NCBI GenBank assembly: GCA_027020325.1
Contig: JALUVT010000136.1
Span: 1 to 6,134 of the forward strand
Length of the DNA: 6,134 nucleotides
From: a bacterium
Lineage (GTDB): Bacteria > Patescibacteriota > 4484-211
Direction of reading: 5' to 3'
Under the pieces are notes generated by a model. The model worked only from the letters and a program-made list of their open reading frames with translations, was not told where the DNA came from and did no database searches. Made by a program: the position numbers and the translations under genes. Shown here one piece after another: positions 1 to 6,134 of this stretch. Numbering within the stretch: position 1 is the stretch's first letter; every line of letters starts with the position of its first letter.

Positions 1-872
1 TTATTTCTTCTTCGGCTAGTTTCGCAAAAGGAGTTATTACCCATAAGGAACAAATACATTTAAATTACTGCCACACTCCACCACGCTTTTTATATCACCT
101 TCCTGCGGAAACAACTAAACGACAGCATTGGCCCTGGAAAGGATTTTTGGCCGTTGCCGATTTCTTTTTACGGAATTGGGATTTTGTTGCTGCGTGGCGT
201 CCTGATTTCTTAATAGCCAATTCTTATTGTGTTGCCGAACGGATTAAAAAATTTTACCGGAGGCGGGCCTTAGTCATTTATCCGCCGGTGGAATTAGTTG
301 AGAAGGCTGCCGGACTTGAATTTTCCCCTCCAGGAGATTATTATCTTGTTGTTTCTCGTTTAAGTGCTTATAAAAATATTCCTTTAGTCATTGAAGCGTG
401 TTCACAATTAAACTTAAATTTAAAAATTGTTGGAGTAGGGCCAGAAAAAAGGAAGTGGGAACGATTAGCGCAGAGCAGAAAAGCTAAAATCCAGTTTTGT
501 GGTTTTGTTGAGGATGAAAAATTATTAGAATTATATCGTCAGTGTCGGGGGTTAATTTTCCCTGTTTTAGAAGAAGATTTTGGTATTGTTCCAGTAGAAG
601 CAATGGCTTTAGGGCGTCCGGTTGTTGCTTTAGCTTCGGGGGGAGTTAAGGAGAGTGTCGTTCACGAACGGACGGGATTACTTTTTTCTTCTCCAACACT
701 CCCTCCTTTGCTTGAAGCGCTACAAAAATTGGAACAAGATCCCTATTTTCAAAGCCGAGATTGTTTTAAGGCCTGTCGTCAACAAGCGCAGCGTTTTAGT
801 AAAACGCGATTCCAGAAAAAGTTTTATACTTATGTAAAAAGGCTTTACCAAAAAAAGTTCACTAGAGATTAA
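1..872 (+). CDS. GT4-family (GT-B fold) glycosyltransferase, 5'-truncated by window edge
   Basis: This is a retaining, nucleotide-sugar-dependent glycosyltransferase, probably cytoplasmic or membrane-peripheral, adding a sugar (often mannose in this WbaZ-like group) to a surface glycan or glycolipid. The frame is open from base 3 to the TAA at 870-872, giving 289 visible residues. A TTG at 147 could be taken as a start, but the 48 codons before it carry conserved family sequence, including SSSASFAKGVITH and HTPPRFLY, so the true start lies upstream of the window. About 80-100 N-terminal residues are probably missing. Seen in order: an ANSYCVAERIKKFYRR stretch, VIYPPVE, the nucleotide-domain opening YYLVVSRLSAYKN, KIVGVGPE, then EDFGIVPVE, which is the EX7E motif of GT4 (visible residues 191 and 199), followed by GRPVVALASGGVKE. 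The C-terminus is strongly basic. fpg follows after 7 nt, so the two are probably co-transcribed. Family assignment is firm; donor and acceptor are unknown. Confidence 0.92.
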   Translation, partial: ISSSASFAKGVITHKEQIHLNYCHTPPRFLYHLPAETTKRQHWPWKGFLAVADFFLRNWDFVAAWRPDFLIANSYCVAERIKKFYRRRALVIYPPVELVEKAAGLEFSPPGDYYLVVSRLSAYKNIPLVIEACSQLNLNLKIVGVGPEKRKWERLAQSRKAKIQFCGFVEDEKLLELYRQCRGLIFPVLEEDFGIVPVEAMALGRPVVALASGGVKESVVHERTGLLFSSPTLPPLLEALQKLEQDPYFQSRDCFKACRQQAQRFSKTRFQKKFYTYVKRLYQKKFTRD

Positions 873-879
873 TTAAGCT

Positions 880-1689
880 ATGCCTGAGTTACCAGAAGTT
901 GAATATTTAAGACGGGAACTGGAGATTGTTTTGCCGGGAGAGGTAATTAAAAAGGTTAGTTATGATGTGGGGAAGATGTTGCGTCCGCAGCCGAAGCTAT
1001 TTATCGATGGGGTGATAGGGAAGAGTATTTCCCAGATTCGGCGTCGGGCGAAATTATTGATTTTTGTTTTAGCTCCACAAGGCTTTTTTACAGTCCACCT
1101 TCGTTTATCGGGTCGTCTTTTTTGGCGTCCCTCAACAGCCCCGGCGGATAAATTTGTTCATGTTGTTCTCCATTTTGCTTCAGGATATGAATTACGATTT
1201 GCCGAAGCGCGTAAATTTGGCTATTTTGAATATATTAAAAATGAAATTGATTTAGAAAAGAGGTTGAAAGATTATGGACCAGAAATAGATTTAGTTTCTT
1301 GGAAGAATTTTTCTCAAATTTTAGAATCGCGGCAGCGGATTAAATCGCTCTTAATGGATCAGTCCAAGATTGCTGGAATTGGCAATATTTATGCTAATGA
1401 TGCTTTATGGTTGGCCAGGATAGCTCCGCAACGAAGCGCTGAATCTCTTTCACCAAAGGAGAGGCAACGGTTATGGAAGGCTTTGCAGCAGGTCATAGAA
1501 GAATCATTGAAAAAAGGGGGAGCTTCGGATCAATGGTACCGTCATCTTGATGGATCAAAAGGAAATTACCAAAATTTCTTCAAAATCTATGGCCAGCGAG
1601 ACGAAAGTTGCCCGCGTTGCGGAGAAAAGATAAAATACGAGAGCCTTGGAGGCAGAGGAACCTTCTGGTGTCCCGGTTGTCAAAACTAA
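880..1689 (+). CDS. mutM: Formamidopyrimidine-DNA glycosylase (Fpg/MutM)
   Basis: Bifunctional base-excision repair enzyme that removes 8-oxoguanine and formamidopyrimidines and nicks the abasic site. The 269-residue length is normal. The start is fixed by the N-terminal MPELPEVE: after Met removal, the proline is the Schiff-base nucleophile and the following glutamate is the acid. Also visible are the DNA-contacting lysine in RRRAKLL (K58), the intercalation-loop residues R111 and F113 in ARKFGYF, the helix-two-turn-helix signature KIAGIGNIYANDALW (163-177, N169), the capping-loop region GGASDQWYRHLDG, and a C-terminal zinc finger C-X2-C-X16-C-X2-C (C244, C247, C264, C267) with its phosphate-binding R259. 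The usual intercalating Met of HLGMTG is Leu here (HLRLSG, L76). The gene sits 7 nt after a glycosyltransferase and 6 nt before another, so it is probably part of that transcript although its role is unrelated. No Shine-Dalgarno sequence is visible upstream. Fpg rather than Nei is favoured by PELPEVE and overall resemblance. Confidence 0.97.
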   Translation: MPELPEVEYLRRELEIVLPGEVIKKVSYDVGKMLRPQPKLFIDGVIGKSISQIRRRAKLLIFVLAPQGFFTVHLRLSGRLFWRPSTAPADKFVHVVLHFASGYELRFAEARKFGYFEYIKNEIDLEKRLKDYGPEIDLVSWKNFSQILESRQRIKSLLMDQSKIAGIGNIYANDALWLARIAPQRSAESLSPKERQRLWKALQQVIEESLKKGGASDQWYRHLDGSKGNYQNFFKIYGQRDESCPRCGEKIKYESLGGRGTFWCPGCQN

Positions 1690-1695
1690 ATTAAA

Positions 1696-3222
1696 ATGAA
1701 AAAAGAGCAATTAATTAATCGTTTTTTGGAGATCCTTCCCGGTGCTGTAACCTGGCTGATTCTGACTTCTCCTTTTTGGCTTTCCCTACACCTACCACTT
1801 TTTATGGCCGGGATAATTCTTTTTCTTGATCTTTATTGGTTTTATCGGGCACTGCGGATAGCTTTTTTTTGTTTTATTGGCTACCAAAAAATGCGTCAAG
1901 CTGAAAAAACGAATTGGGTAAAGAAATTAGAACAAGAGAATCCCTGTAATCTTTCCTATGAACACTCATTGAATTGGAAGAATATTTATCATCTTCTTGT
2001 TATTCCTACTTATAAAGAACCATTAGCGATCTTGGAACAAAATTTAAGAGCAATAAGTAAACAGACTTTTCCTTGGGAGCGGATTTTTGTTTTAGTGGCT
2101 TTAGAGGAACGAGAAGGGCGGGAAATTATTGAAAAAAAGGTTAAATTTCTAAAACAAAAATTTGCAAACTGCTTTGGAGCTTTGTTATTTACCATTCATC
2201 CCCAGGATTATCCCGGCCACCATCCCGGACCGGGGTCTAATCGTACTTATGCCGTTCAAAAGATATTACCGTTTTTACAGGAAAGAGGTGTTTCGTTCTC
2301 TCAGGTTATTTTAACAACTTTGGATGCTGATTTTGTTATTCACCCGCGCTTTTTAGCCGGCCTAACTTATAAGTATTTAACTACTCCGCGGGCGGAGAAA
2401 CGTACTTTTACCGGGGTTTTTTGGTATTACAATAATTTTTGGCAAGCTCCAGCACTTAATCGAATTGTTGCTTCGGGGGTGTCTTTCTGGCAGTTGTCAG
2501 AAATGACTGGCTCTAATAAATATTTTAATTTTAGTAGCCATTCAATTAATCTCCAAAGCCTCGTGGCGATGAATTATTGGGTTGTTGATAAAGTTAATGA
2601 TGATGGGGAATTTTTTTGGCGGGCCTATTATCATTTTGCTGGTGATTATCAAGTTATTCCTCATTTTCTTCCCATTATGGCCGACACAGTGCAGACTGAG
2701 ACTTGGTGGGGGAGCTTAAAAGAGCAGTATCTTCAGTTACGGCGTTGGGCTTATGGGGTGGAACACCTTCCGATGATCATTCGTCGCTATTTTCAGCGAA
2801 AAGACATTCCGTTTTGGGATCGAACGGATAAAGTTTTTTTTCTTTTTCGTTCCTACATTACTTGGTCAACCTTAGCCGTTTTGATTACTTTTGGTGGTTT
2901 GATTGTTGATTTAGTTAACCCTCAGTTTTCTTCTTCTGTTTTTGCCTATAATCTCCCTTATTATTCCAGCACTATTTTAACAATTGCTATTTTTTCTTTA
3001 TTTATCCTAATTTTCCTTCATGAAAAATTAGTTCCTCCGCGTCCTACTCATTGGTCGCGATGGCAACGCTGGTTGAGTTTTTGGCAGTGGTTTTTGGTCC
3101 CCTTAGTGGTTTTAACCTATGGTACTCTTCCGGCCATTGATTCGCAAACGCGTTTAATGCTCGGTCGGTATATGGAGTTCAGAGTAACGCGCAAATTTAG
3201 GTCCCCGGCTACAGTTAACTAA
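1696..3222 (+). CDS. Membrane-embedded family 2 glycosyltransferase (processive-synthase fold)
   Basis: A GT2 enzyme of the cellulose/hyaluronan-synthase type (GT-A catalytic domain between membrane helices), expected to make or extend a polysaccharide or glycolipid at the cytoplasmic membrane. The 508 residues show two hydrophobic N-terminal segments (about 14-31 and 34-62), a cytosolic domain starting HLLVIPTYKEP (99-109), PGPGSNRTYAVQ (177-188), the metal-binding DAD (D210, D212), an acidic VNDDGEFFW segment (300-308) where the catalytic Asp of the TED-type motif is expected, and QLRRW (347-351), which fits QxxRW. C-terminal hydrophobic segments lie near 383-407, 422-441 and 462-480. ATG at 1696 is 6 nt after the fpg stop with no Shine-Dalgarno sequence, so translation is probably coupled. 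The stop overlaps the stop of the convergent minus-strand gene. QxxRW is typical of processive synthases, but it does not by itself prove processivity. The sugar and product are unknown, and no PilZ domain is visible. Confidence 0.9.
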   Translation: MKKEQLINRFLEILPGAVTWLILTSPFWLSLHLPLFMAGIILFLDLYWFYRALRIAFFCFIGYQKMRQAEKTNWVKKLEQENPCNLSYEHSLNWKNIYHLLVIPTYKEPLAILEQNLRAISKQTFPWERIFVLVALEEREGREIIEKKVKFLKQKFANCFGALLFTIHPQDYPGHHPGPGSNRTYAVQKILPFLQERGVSFSQVILTTLDADFVIHPRFLAGLTYKYLTTPRAEKRTFTGVFWYYNNFWQAPALNRIVASGVSFWQLSEMTGSNKYFNFSSHSINLQSLVAMNYWVVDKVNDDGEFFWRAYYHFAGDYQVIPHFLPIMADTVQTETWWGSLKEQYLQLRRWAYGVEHLPMIIRRYFQRKDIPFWDRTDKVFFLFRSYITWSTLAVLITFGGLIVDLVNPQFSSSVFAYNLPYYSSTILTIAIFSLFILIFLHEKLVPPRPTHWSRWQRWLSFWQWFLVPLVVLTYGTLPAIDSQTRLMLGRYMEFRVTRKFRSPATVN

Positions 3223-4757
3223 TTTTGATACTGCCAGATAGTATAGGTTGTTTTTTTACTAATTGGGGTATAGAAAGAAAAGAGTTCTGATGAGATCAAT
3301 TCGGGAGGGGTGAACTTTGTTCCTAAAATTAAATAATCGGTTTTATTCTTTTCAAGAGCCTGAAAAAGTTTTTTCTTTCCTTGGGGTAATATTTCCCAAT
3401 AAAAAGAAGCGAGGTAGGGAGTAGAGGGAGTAAAGTTTTGTTTAATTAATTGGTAATAAAGCCAGGGTTCATTATTGCCGGCGAGAATAAAAACAGTGCC
3501 TGGTTCCTGATTTTTTAGAACCGCTTCAACTTCCTCGCGCCATTCTCGTTGAGCTCTAAAGAGGGTTTGAAATTGATTTAAGTTTTTTTGGCCCGTAGCA
3601 AAAGCAATAAAGTTAGGCCAATATTGCCAGTAATCAAAATGATAGGGGACAGAAGGAATCAATCTCCATTTCAAATTTAGGGGTGATAAAAAAATGAGAA
3701 AAAATATAATCATGCCGATTAATATTCTAAATCCCTTTAAGGGAATAATTTTTTGTTGGGCTACCGAAGAAGAAAAGTTTGCCGAGGCCAATGAAAGGGG
3801 AGGAAGAAGGTGAAGAAAGTAATGGGTGAAGGGACGCAAAGTAATGGAAATTAGAATAAGATCAAGTGTCAACCAGAGTAAACTAAAAGATACAGCTCCG
3901 CGATGAAAGCGATAGAGAAAAATACTTGTTCCAATTAAGAAAAGGCGTAAGCCCCAAAGGATTAGATTATCTTCTAAACTAAGATTAATCCGCGAATAGA
4001 AAAAGGGGTAACTAATTGTAGCCGCAAAAAAGGCCTTTAAATTATGCATTGTAAGCATAAGGGTAAAGGCTGCTAACCACGGAAGAAGAAAACCGATAAG
4101 AAAAGTTGAAATTCGTTTTAATTGCTGTTTCGGAGTAAAAGAATTGTTATTTTTTTGTTGCGGTAAAGGCCAAAGGAGTAAAGTACAAGCTAGAATGAAT
4201 TCGGCTAAAACGACTTGTTTAATTACGAGGGCAAGAGCTAGAAAAAAACCTGCGGCAAAAATATTCTTTTTCTTCTCTTGATATAAAAGGAGATAAATCG
4301 TTAGGGTACTAAAAGGAAGAAAAATATTTTCGGCGTTAAATAAATTGCCTTCCCAAAAAGGAAGATTAAATCCCAGAAGGAAAATTAAACTGCTAAAAAA
4401 TAGGGTTTTATCTTTAATTCGAGGGAAAAGTTTTTTTGTTATTTTGCCAATTAATAAGACAAGAAAAAGGGCGTTAAGTAAATTGATGCTGTCTAAAATA
4501 AAGGAGAGAGATATTTTTGTTACTTGAGAAAGGATTTCGGCGATTGTGAAAACTAAAAATATTCCCGGAGGTTTATTGTCCCAAAAATCAAGATAGGGGA
4601 GGGCTCTTTTCTTAAGAATTAAGCGAGCACTCGCGGCATAAATTCCTTCATCAGTTGACCAAGGCGGTTCAAAAAAACTAGGAAGGCGTAAGATAAGAGT
4701 TAGAAAGAGAAGAGAAAAAATAATTAGATTAAATTTTTTTCTTTGTTCTAAACGCAT
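3219..4757 (-). CDS. Polytopic GT-C glycosyltransferase, GT39/ArnT/PMT-like
   Basis: A multi-spanning membrane enzyme expected to move a sugar from a polyprenyl-phosphate carrier to a protein, lipid or glycan on the outer face of the membrane. From ATG at 4757 it has 512 residues. Right after the first helix (about 10-29) comes WSTDEGIYAASA with D36-E37, the acidic pair in the first extracytoplasmic loop of GT-C enzymes, and then PYLDFWDNKPPGIF (54-67), the typical PYxDxxDxKPP signature. NAEN (141-144) and RPFTHYFLHLLPP (308-320) also fit the family. I count roughly 10-12 hydrophobic segments up to about residue 360, followed by a soluble C-terminal domain of about 150 residues. A GTG at 4784 would add nine residues (MATIPNNSK) and overlap the upstream gene by 20 nt. 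I prefer ATG 4757 because it leaves a 7-nt gap, like the other junctions here, and because the extra residues look like spill-over from the upstream coding sequence. The stop is TAG. Substrate and donor sugar cannot be read from sequence. Confidence 0.88.
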   Translation of the reverse strand: MRLEQRKKFNLIIFSLLFLTLILRLPSFFEPPWSTDEGIYAASARLILKKRALPYLDFWDNKPPGIFLVFTIAEILSQVTKISLSFILDSINLLNALFLVLLIGKITKKLFPRIKDKTLFFSSLIFLLGFNLPFWEGNLFNAENIFLPFSTLTIYLLLYQEKKKNIFAAGFFLALALVIKQVVLAEFILACTLLLWPLPQQKNNNSFTPKQQLKRISTFLIGFLLPWLAAFTLMLTMHNLKAFFAATISYPFFYSRINLSLEDNLILWGLRLFLIGTSIFLYRFHRGAVSFSLLWLTLDLILISITLRPFTHYFLHLLPPLSLASANFSSSVAQQKIIPLKGFRILIGMIIFFLIFLSPLNLKWRLIPSVPYHFDYWQYWPNFIAFATGQKNLNQFQTLFRAQREWREEVEAVLKNQEPGTVFILAGNNEPWLYYQLIKQNFTPSTPYLASFYWEILPQGKKKLFQALEKNKTDYLILGTKFTPPELISSELFSFYTPISKKTTYTIWQYQN

Positions 4758-4764
4758 TTTGCTG

Positions 4765-5550
4765 TTATTGGGAATAGTAGCCACGATAATTATTGAGATG
4801 AATTTGAAGCAGTTCAGCGAAAGTTTTAATTGCCGCTTTGAGGGGACGAACTCGACTATAAGGAGAATGGAGCCAAATAACTGGTACTTCTTTAATCCGG
4901 TACTTCATTTTTTGGGCAAGAAATAAAATTTCAAGATCAAACCCCCAGCCTTTAATCCGGCTTTGAGAGAAAATTCGGCGTGCCGCTGGAGCAAAAAAAA
5001 GTTTAAAGCCGCATTGGGTATCGACAATTCCGGGTAAAAGAAGGAATTGAATAATTCTATTAGCAAAACGACTCAGGGCACGCCGAAAAAAAGGTTGTTG
5101 AATTTGAACAAGTTGAGGTTGAAGATGGCGTGACCCAATCGCAATTTCGTAATGAGAGTGATTATTTGTTGGGGCAACTTGTGATATTTCTTGTTCTGAC
5201 GAAGTGATTAAATATGGCAATAATTTATTAACCTCGCTAATAGGAGTTGAATTATCGGCATCGGTAAAGAGAATATATTTTCCTTTTGCTTTTAGTATTC
5301 CTGTTTTAACTGCGGCGCCTTTCCCTTGATTATGATGATGTTGAAGCATTCTTACCTCTAAAAGAGGAGGATGAAAGTGAGGAAGAGAAATATTACTTGT
5401 CTTATCTTGCGAACCGTCATCAACGATGATTATTTCGGAAAGATAGGATTGTTGCATAAGAAAAGAGCTGATCTTCTCTAGGGTTTGAGGGAGACGTTTT
5501 TCTTCGTTATAAGCGGGAATAACTACACTCAAAAATGGTTTTTCCTTCAT
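4765..5550 (-). CDS. ALG5/DPM1-like family 2 glycosyltransferase (polyprenyl-phosphate sugar synthase)
   Basis: Probably transfers glucose or mannose from a nucleotide sugar to a polyprenyl phosphate on the cytoplasmic face of the membrane. The 261 residues form a single GT-A domain: VVIPAYNEE (9-17), IIIVDDGS (40-47), the loop NQGKGAAVKTG (74-84), the metal-binding DADNSTP (97-103), IAIGSRHL (136-143), DTQCGFKLF (177-185), GWGFDLEILFLA (201-212) and EVPVIWLHSP (221-230). STPISE after DAD and GWGFD match ALG5-type dolichyl-phosphate glucosyltransferases. There is no C-terminal transmembrane anchor, so it should be peripheral. An insertion of roughly 15 residues (about 118-132) lies between the DAD helix and GSRHL. 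The GT-C gene follows 7 nt downstream, which fits a donor-maker and donor-user pair. ATG at 5550 is the start; a TGTTAGAAT promoter element ends 6 nt upstream, implying a leaderless mRNA. Glucose versus mannose specificity is not determined. Confidence 0.9.
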   Translation of the reverse strand: MKEKPFLSVVIPAYNEEKRLPQTLEKISSFLMQQSYLSEIIIVDDGSQDKTSNISLPHFHPPLLEVRMLQHHHNQGKGAAVKTGILKAKGKYILFTDADNSTPISEVNKLLPYLITSSEQEISQVAPTNNHSHYEIAIGSRHLQPQLVQIQQPFFRRALSRFANRIIQFLLLPGIVDTQCGFKLFFAPAARRIFSQSRIKGWGFDLEILFLAQKMKYRIKEVPVIWLHSPYSRVRPLKAAIKTFAELLQIHLNNYRGYYSQ

Positions 5551-5556
5551 GTAAGC

Positions 5557-5565
5557 ATTCTAACA
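5557..5565 (-). promoter_or_regulatory. Extended -10 promoter for the ALG5-like/GT-C operon
   Basis: On the minus strand this reads TGTTAGAAT: TGn followed by TAGAAT, a 5-of-6 match to TATAAT. No convincing -35 hexamer is visible 16-18 bp upstream, as expected for an extended -10 promoter. Seven bases below the hexamer is position 5550, the A of the ATG, so the predicted transcript is leaderless. The same nine bases occur in mirror image on the other strand. This is a motif-based inference. Confidence 0.6.
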
Positions 5566-5593
5566 CGATGCTTTAGTTTTTGGAGGATAGTGG

Positions 5594-5602
5594 TGTTAGA
5601 AT
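5594..5602 (+). promoter_or_regulatory. Extended -10 promoter for the DNA ligase gene
   Basis: The plus strand reads TGTTAGAAT, identical to the element driving the divergent gene. The hexamer TAGAAT ends at 5602, which predicts transcription starting near G5609 or A5610, only 3-4 nt before the ATG at 5613. There is no clear -35 box. The leader would be too short to hold a Shine-Dalgarno site. The GGAGG at 5582-5586 lies upstream of the predicted start site and 26 nt before the ATG, so it is unlikely to act as one. Confidence 0.55.
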
Positions 5603-5612
5603 AAAGAAGAAA

Positions 5613-6134
5613 ATGCTTTTTAGAGAATTAGCAAATTATTGGCAGCGCTTGGAAAAAACTTCTTCGCGAAACCAAAAAGCTCAGATTTTATTAAATCTAA
5701 TTGAGAGGGTCAGTTTATCGGAAGTAAAGGAGGTTTGTTATCTCAGTTTAGGTCGGTTGGGTCCCTTTTATGCCCGTCGAGAATTTAACTTGGCGGAAAA
5801 AATGTTGATTCGTATTTTGGCTAGTGTTTTTGAACTTTCCTTGCAAGAGGTCCGTCGTGTTTTCCAGCGCCGGGGTGATTTGGGTTTAGTAGCTGAACTA
5901 TTAGCTCCCCAGCGAGGCACAAGCGATGCTTCATTAAGTGTAAAAGAGGTTTATCAGGAATTGGAAGAGATTGCGCGTTGTGAAGGAAAGGGTTCTCAGG
6001 AAAAAAAGGTGCACTTATTTGCTTCCTTGGTGCAAAGATTAGACCCTCTAAGCTTACGTTATTTATTGCGAATTCCACTAGGTCAATTACGACTTGGTTT
6101 TTCAGCGATGACTTTTTTGGAAGCGTTAACATTT
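5613..6134 (+). CDS. lig: ATP-dependent DNA ligase, N-terminal part, 3'-truncated by window edge
   Basis: Joins nicks in duplex DNA using ATP. The frame is open from ATG 5613 to the end of the window (174 residues, no stop). All visible sequence belongs to the helical N-terminal DNA-binding domain of archaeal/eukaryal-type ligases (DNA_ligase_A_N family). Diagnostic stretches are RRGDLGLVAELLAP (86-99), the linker-like GKGSQEKKVHLFASLVQRL (125-143), and LRIPLGQLRLGFSAMTFLEAL (152-172), matching the family pattern LxxxLGxLRxGxxxxTxLxAL. The adenylation domain with its KxDG lysine and the OB domain would follow beyond the edge, so catalytic competence cannot be judged. An open frame of 103 codons on the opposite strand (5821-6132) is a shadow with no family resemblance. 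A TTG at 5580 is in frame but lies upstream of the proposed promoter; ATG 5613 is preferred. Most bacteria rely on an NAD-dependent LigA, so this may be an additional or repair ligase. Confidence 0.88.
   Translation, partial: MLFRELANYWQRLEKTSSRNQKAQILLNLIERVSLSEVKEVCYLSLGRLGPFYARREFNLAEKMLIRILASVFELSLQEVRRVFQRRGDLGLVAELLAPQRGTSDASLSVKEVYQELEEIARCEGKGSQEKKVHLFASLVQRLDPLSLRYLLRIPLGQLRLGFSAMTFLEALTF

Larger units (their letters stand above)
5557..5602. repeat. Perfect 10-bp inverted repeat in the divergent intergenic region
   Basis: ATTCTAACAC at 5557-5566 is the exact reverse complement of GTGTTAGAAT at 5593-5602, with a 26-bp spacer. The match stops at both ends of each arm. The arms coincide with the two proposed -10 elements, so the symmetry is best explained as two copies of the same promoter sequence facing apart. 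A regulator binding both arms is an alternative. Confidence 0.8.

Noticed and set aside
147..872. TTG at 147 as the start of the first glycosyltransferase
   Set aside because: The frame stays open to base 3 and the upstream codons encode conserved family sequence (SSSASFAKG, HTPPRF), so the gene is truncated by the window edge rather than starting here.
3228..3257. Possible terminator: ATACT/AGTAT stem with a T7 run at 3251-3257
   Set aside because: The stem is only 5 bp and AT-rich, it is separated from the T-run by 6 bases, and it sits inside the minus-strand coding region. It is too weak to call.
4345..4527. 60-codon plus-strand open frame inside the GT-C gene
   Set aside because: It is a shadow of a well-supported minus-strand gene, with a basic, low-complexity product and no supporting start signals. 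The short frames at 655-837 and 2010-2195 are rejected for the same reason.
4758..4784. GTG at 4784 as the start of the GT-C gene
   Set aside because: It would overlap the upstream gene by 20 nt and add nine residues without family resemblance. ATG 4757 gives the same short gap as the other junctions. It cannot be fully excluded.
5821..6132. 103-codon open frame on the minus strand
   Set aside because: It lies entirely within the ligase coding sequence, whose plus-strand translation matches a known domain over its whole length. The minus-strand product shows no recognisable motif.
1..6134. Novel defence system, CRISPR array, mobile element or RNA gene
   Set aside because: Almost every base is covered by recognised protein families. 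I found no array of repeats, transposase, terminal repeats, or tRNA- or rRNA-like sequence.

Overview
The window looks like part of a bacterial genome with low to moderate GC, a very compact layout (gaps of 6-7 nt, a 4-nt convergent overlap) and no clear Shine-Dalgarno sequences. All five visible stop codons are TAA or TAG, and the standard code reads cleanly throughout. Together with an archaeal/eukaryal-style ATP-dependent DNA ligase beside a typically bacterial Fpg, and several membrane glycosyltransferases, this suggests a Candidate Phyla Radiation (Patescibacteria) genome, perhaps Microgenomates-like. That placement is an inference from style and gene content, not from a marker gene.

Left part, plus strand (1-3222): a tightly packed run of three genes. 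They are a GT4-family glycosyltransferase whose 5' end lies outside the window, a complete formamidopyrimidine-DNA glycosylase (Fpg/MutM), and a 508-residue membrane-embedded GT2 glycosyltransferase of the cellulose/hyaluronan-synthase fold group.

Middle, minus strand (3219-5550): a two-gene unit read right to left. The first gene is an ALG5/DPM1-like GT2 that should load a sugar onto a polyprenyl phosphate. The second is a polytopic GT-C (GT39/ArnT/PMT-like) enzyme of the kind that uses such lipid-linked sugars on the outer face of the membrane. It converges on the left cluster with overlapping stop codons.

Right end, plus strand (5613-6134): the N-terminal 174 residues of an ATP-dependent DNA ligase, running off the window. 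The 62-bp gap between it and the minus-strand unit holds a perfect 10-bp inverted repeat. I read its two arms as back-to-back extended -10 promoters placed so close to the start codons that both transcripts would be leaderless or nearly so.

Functionally, the window mixes cell-envelope glycan synthesis (four glycosyltransferases of three structural types) with DNA repair (Fpg and ligase). I see no mobile element, CRISPR array, tRNA or rRNA, and no stretch above 62 bp without a gene. The content is mostly recognisable families. The most interesting points are the mirror-image promoter pair, the absence of Shine-Dalgarno sequences, the ALG5-like/GT-C pair and the presence of an ATP-dependent ligase.
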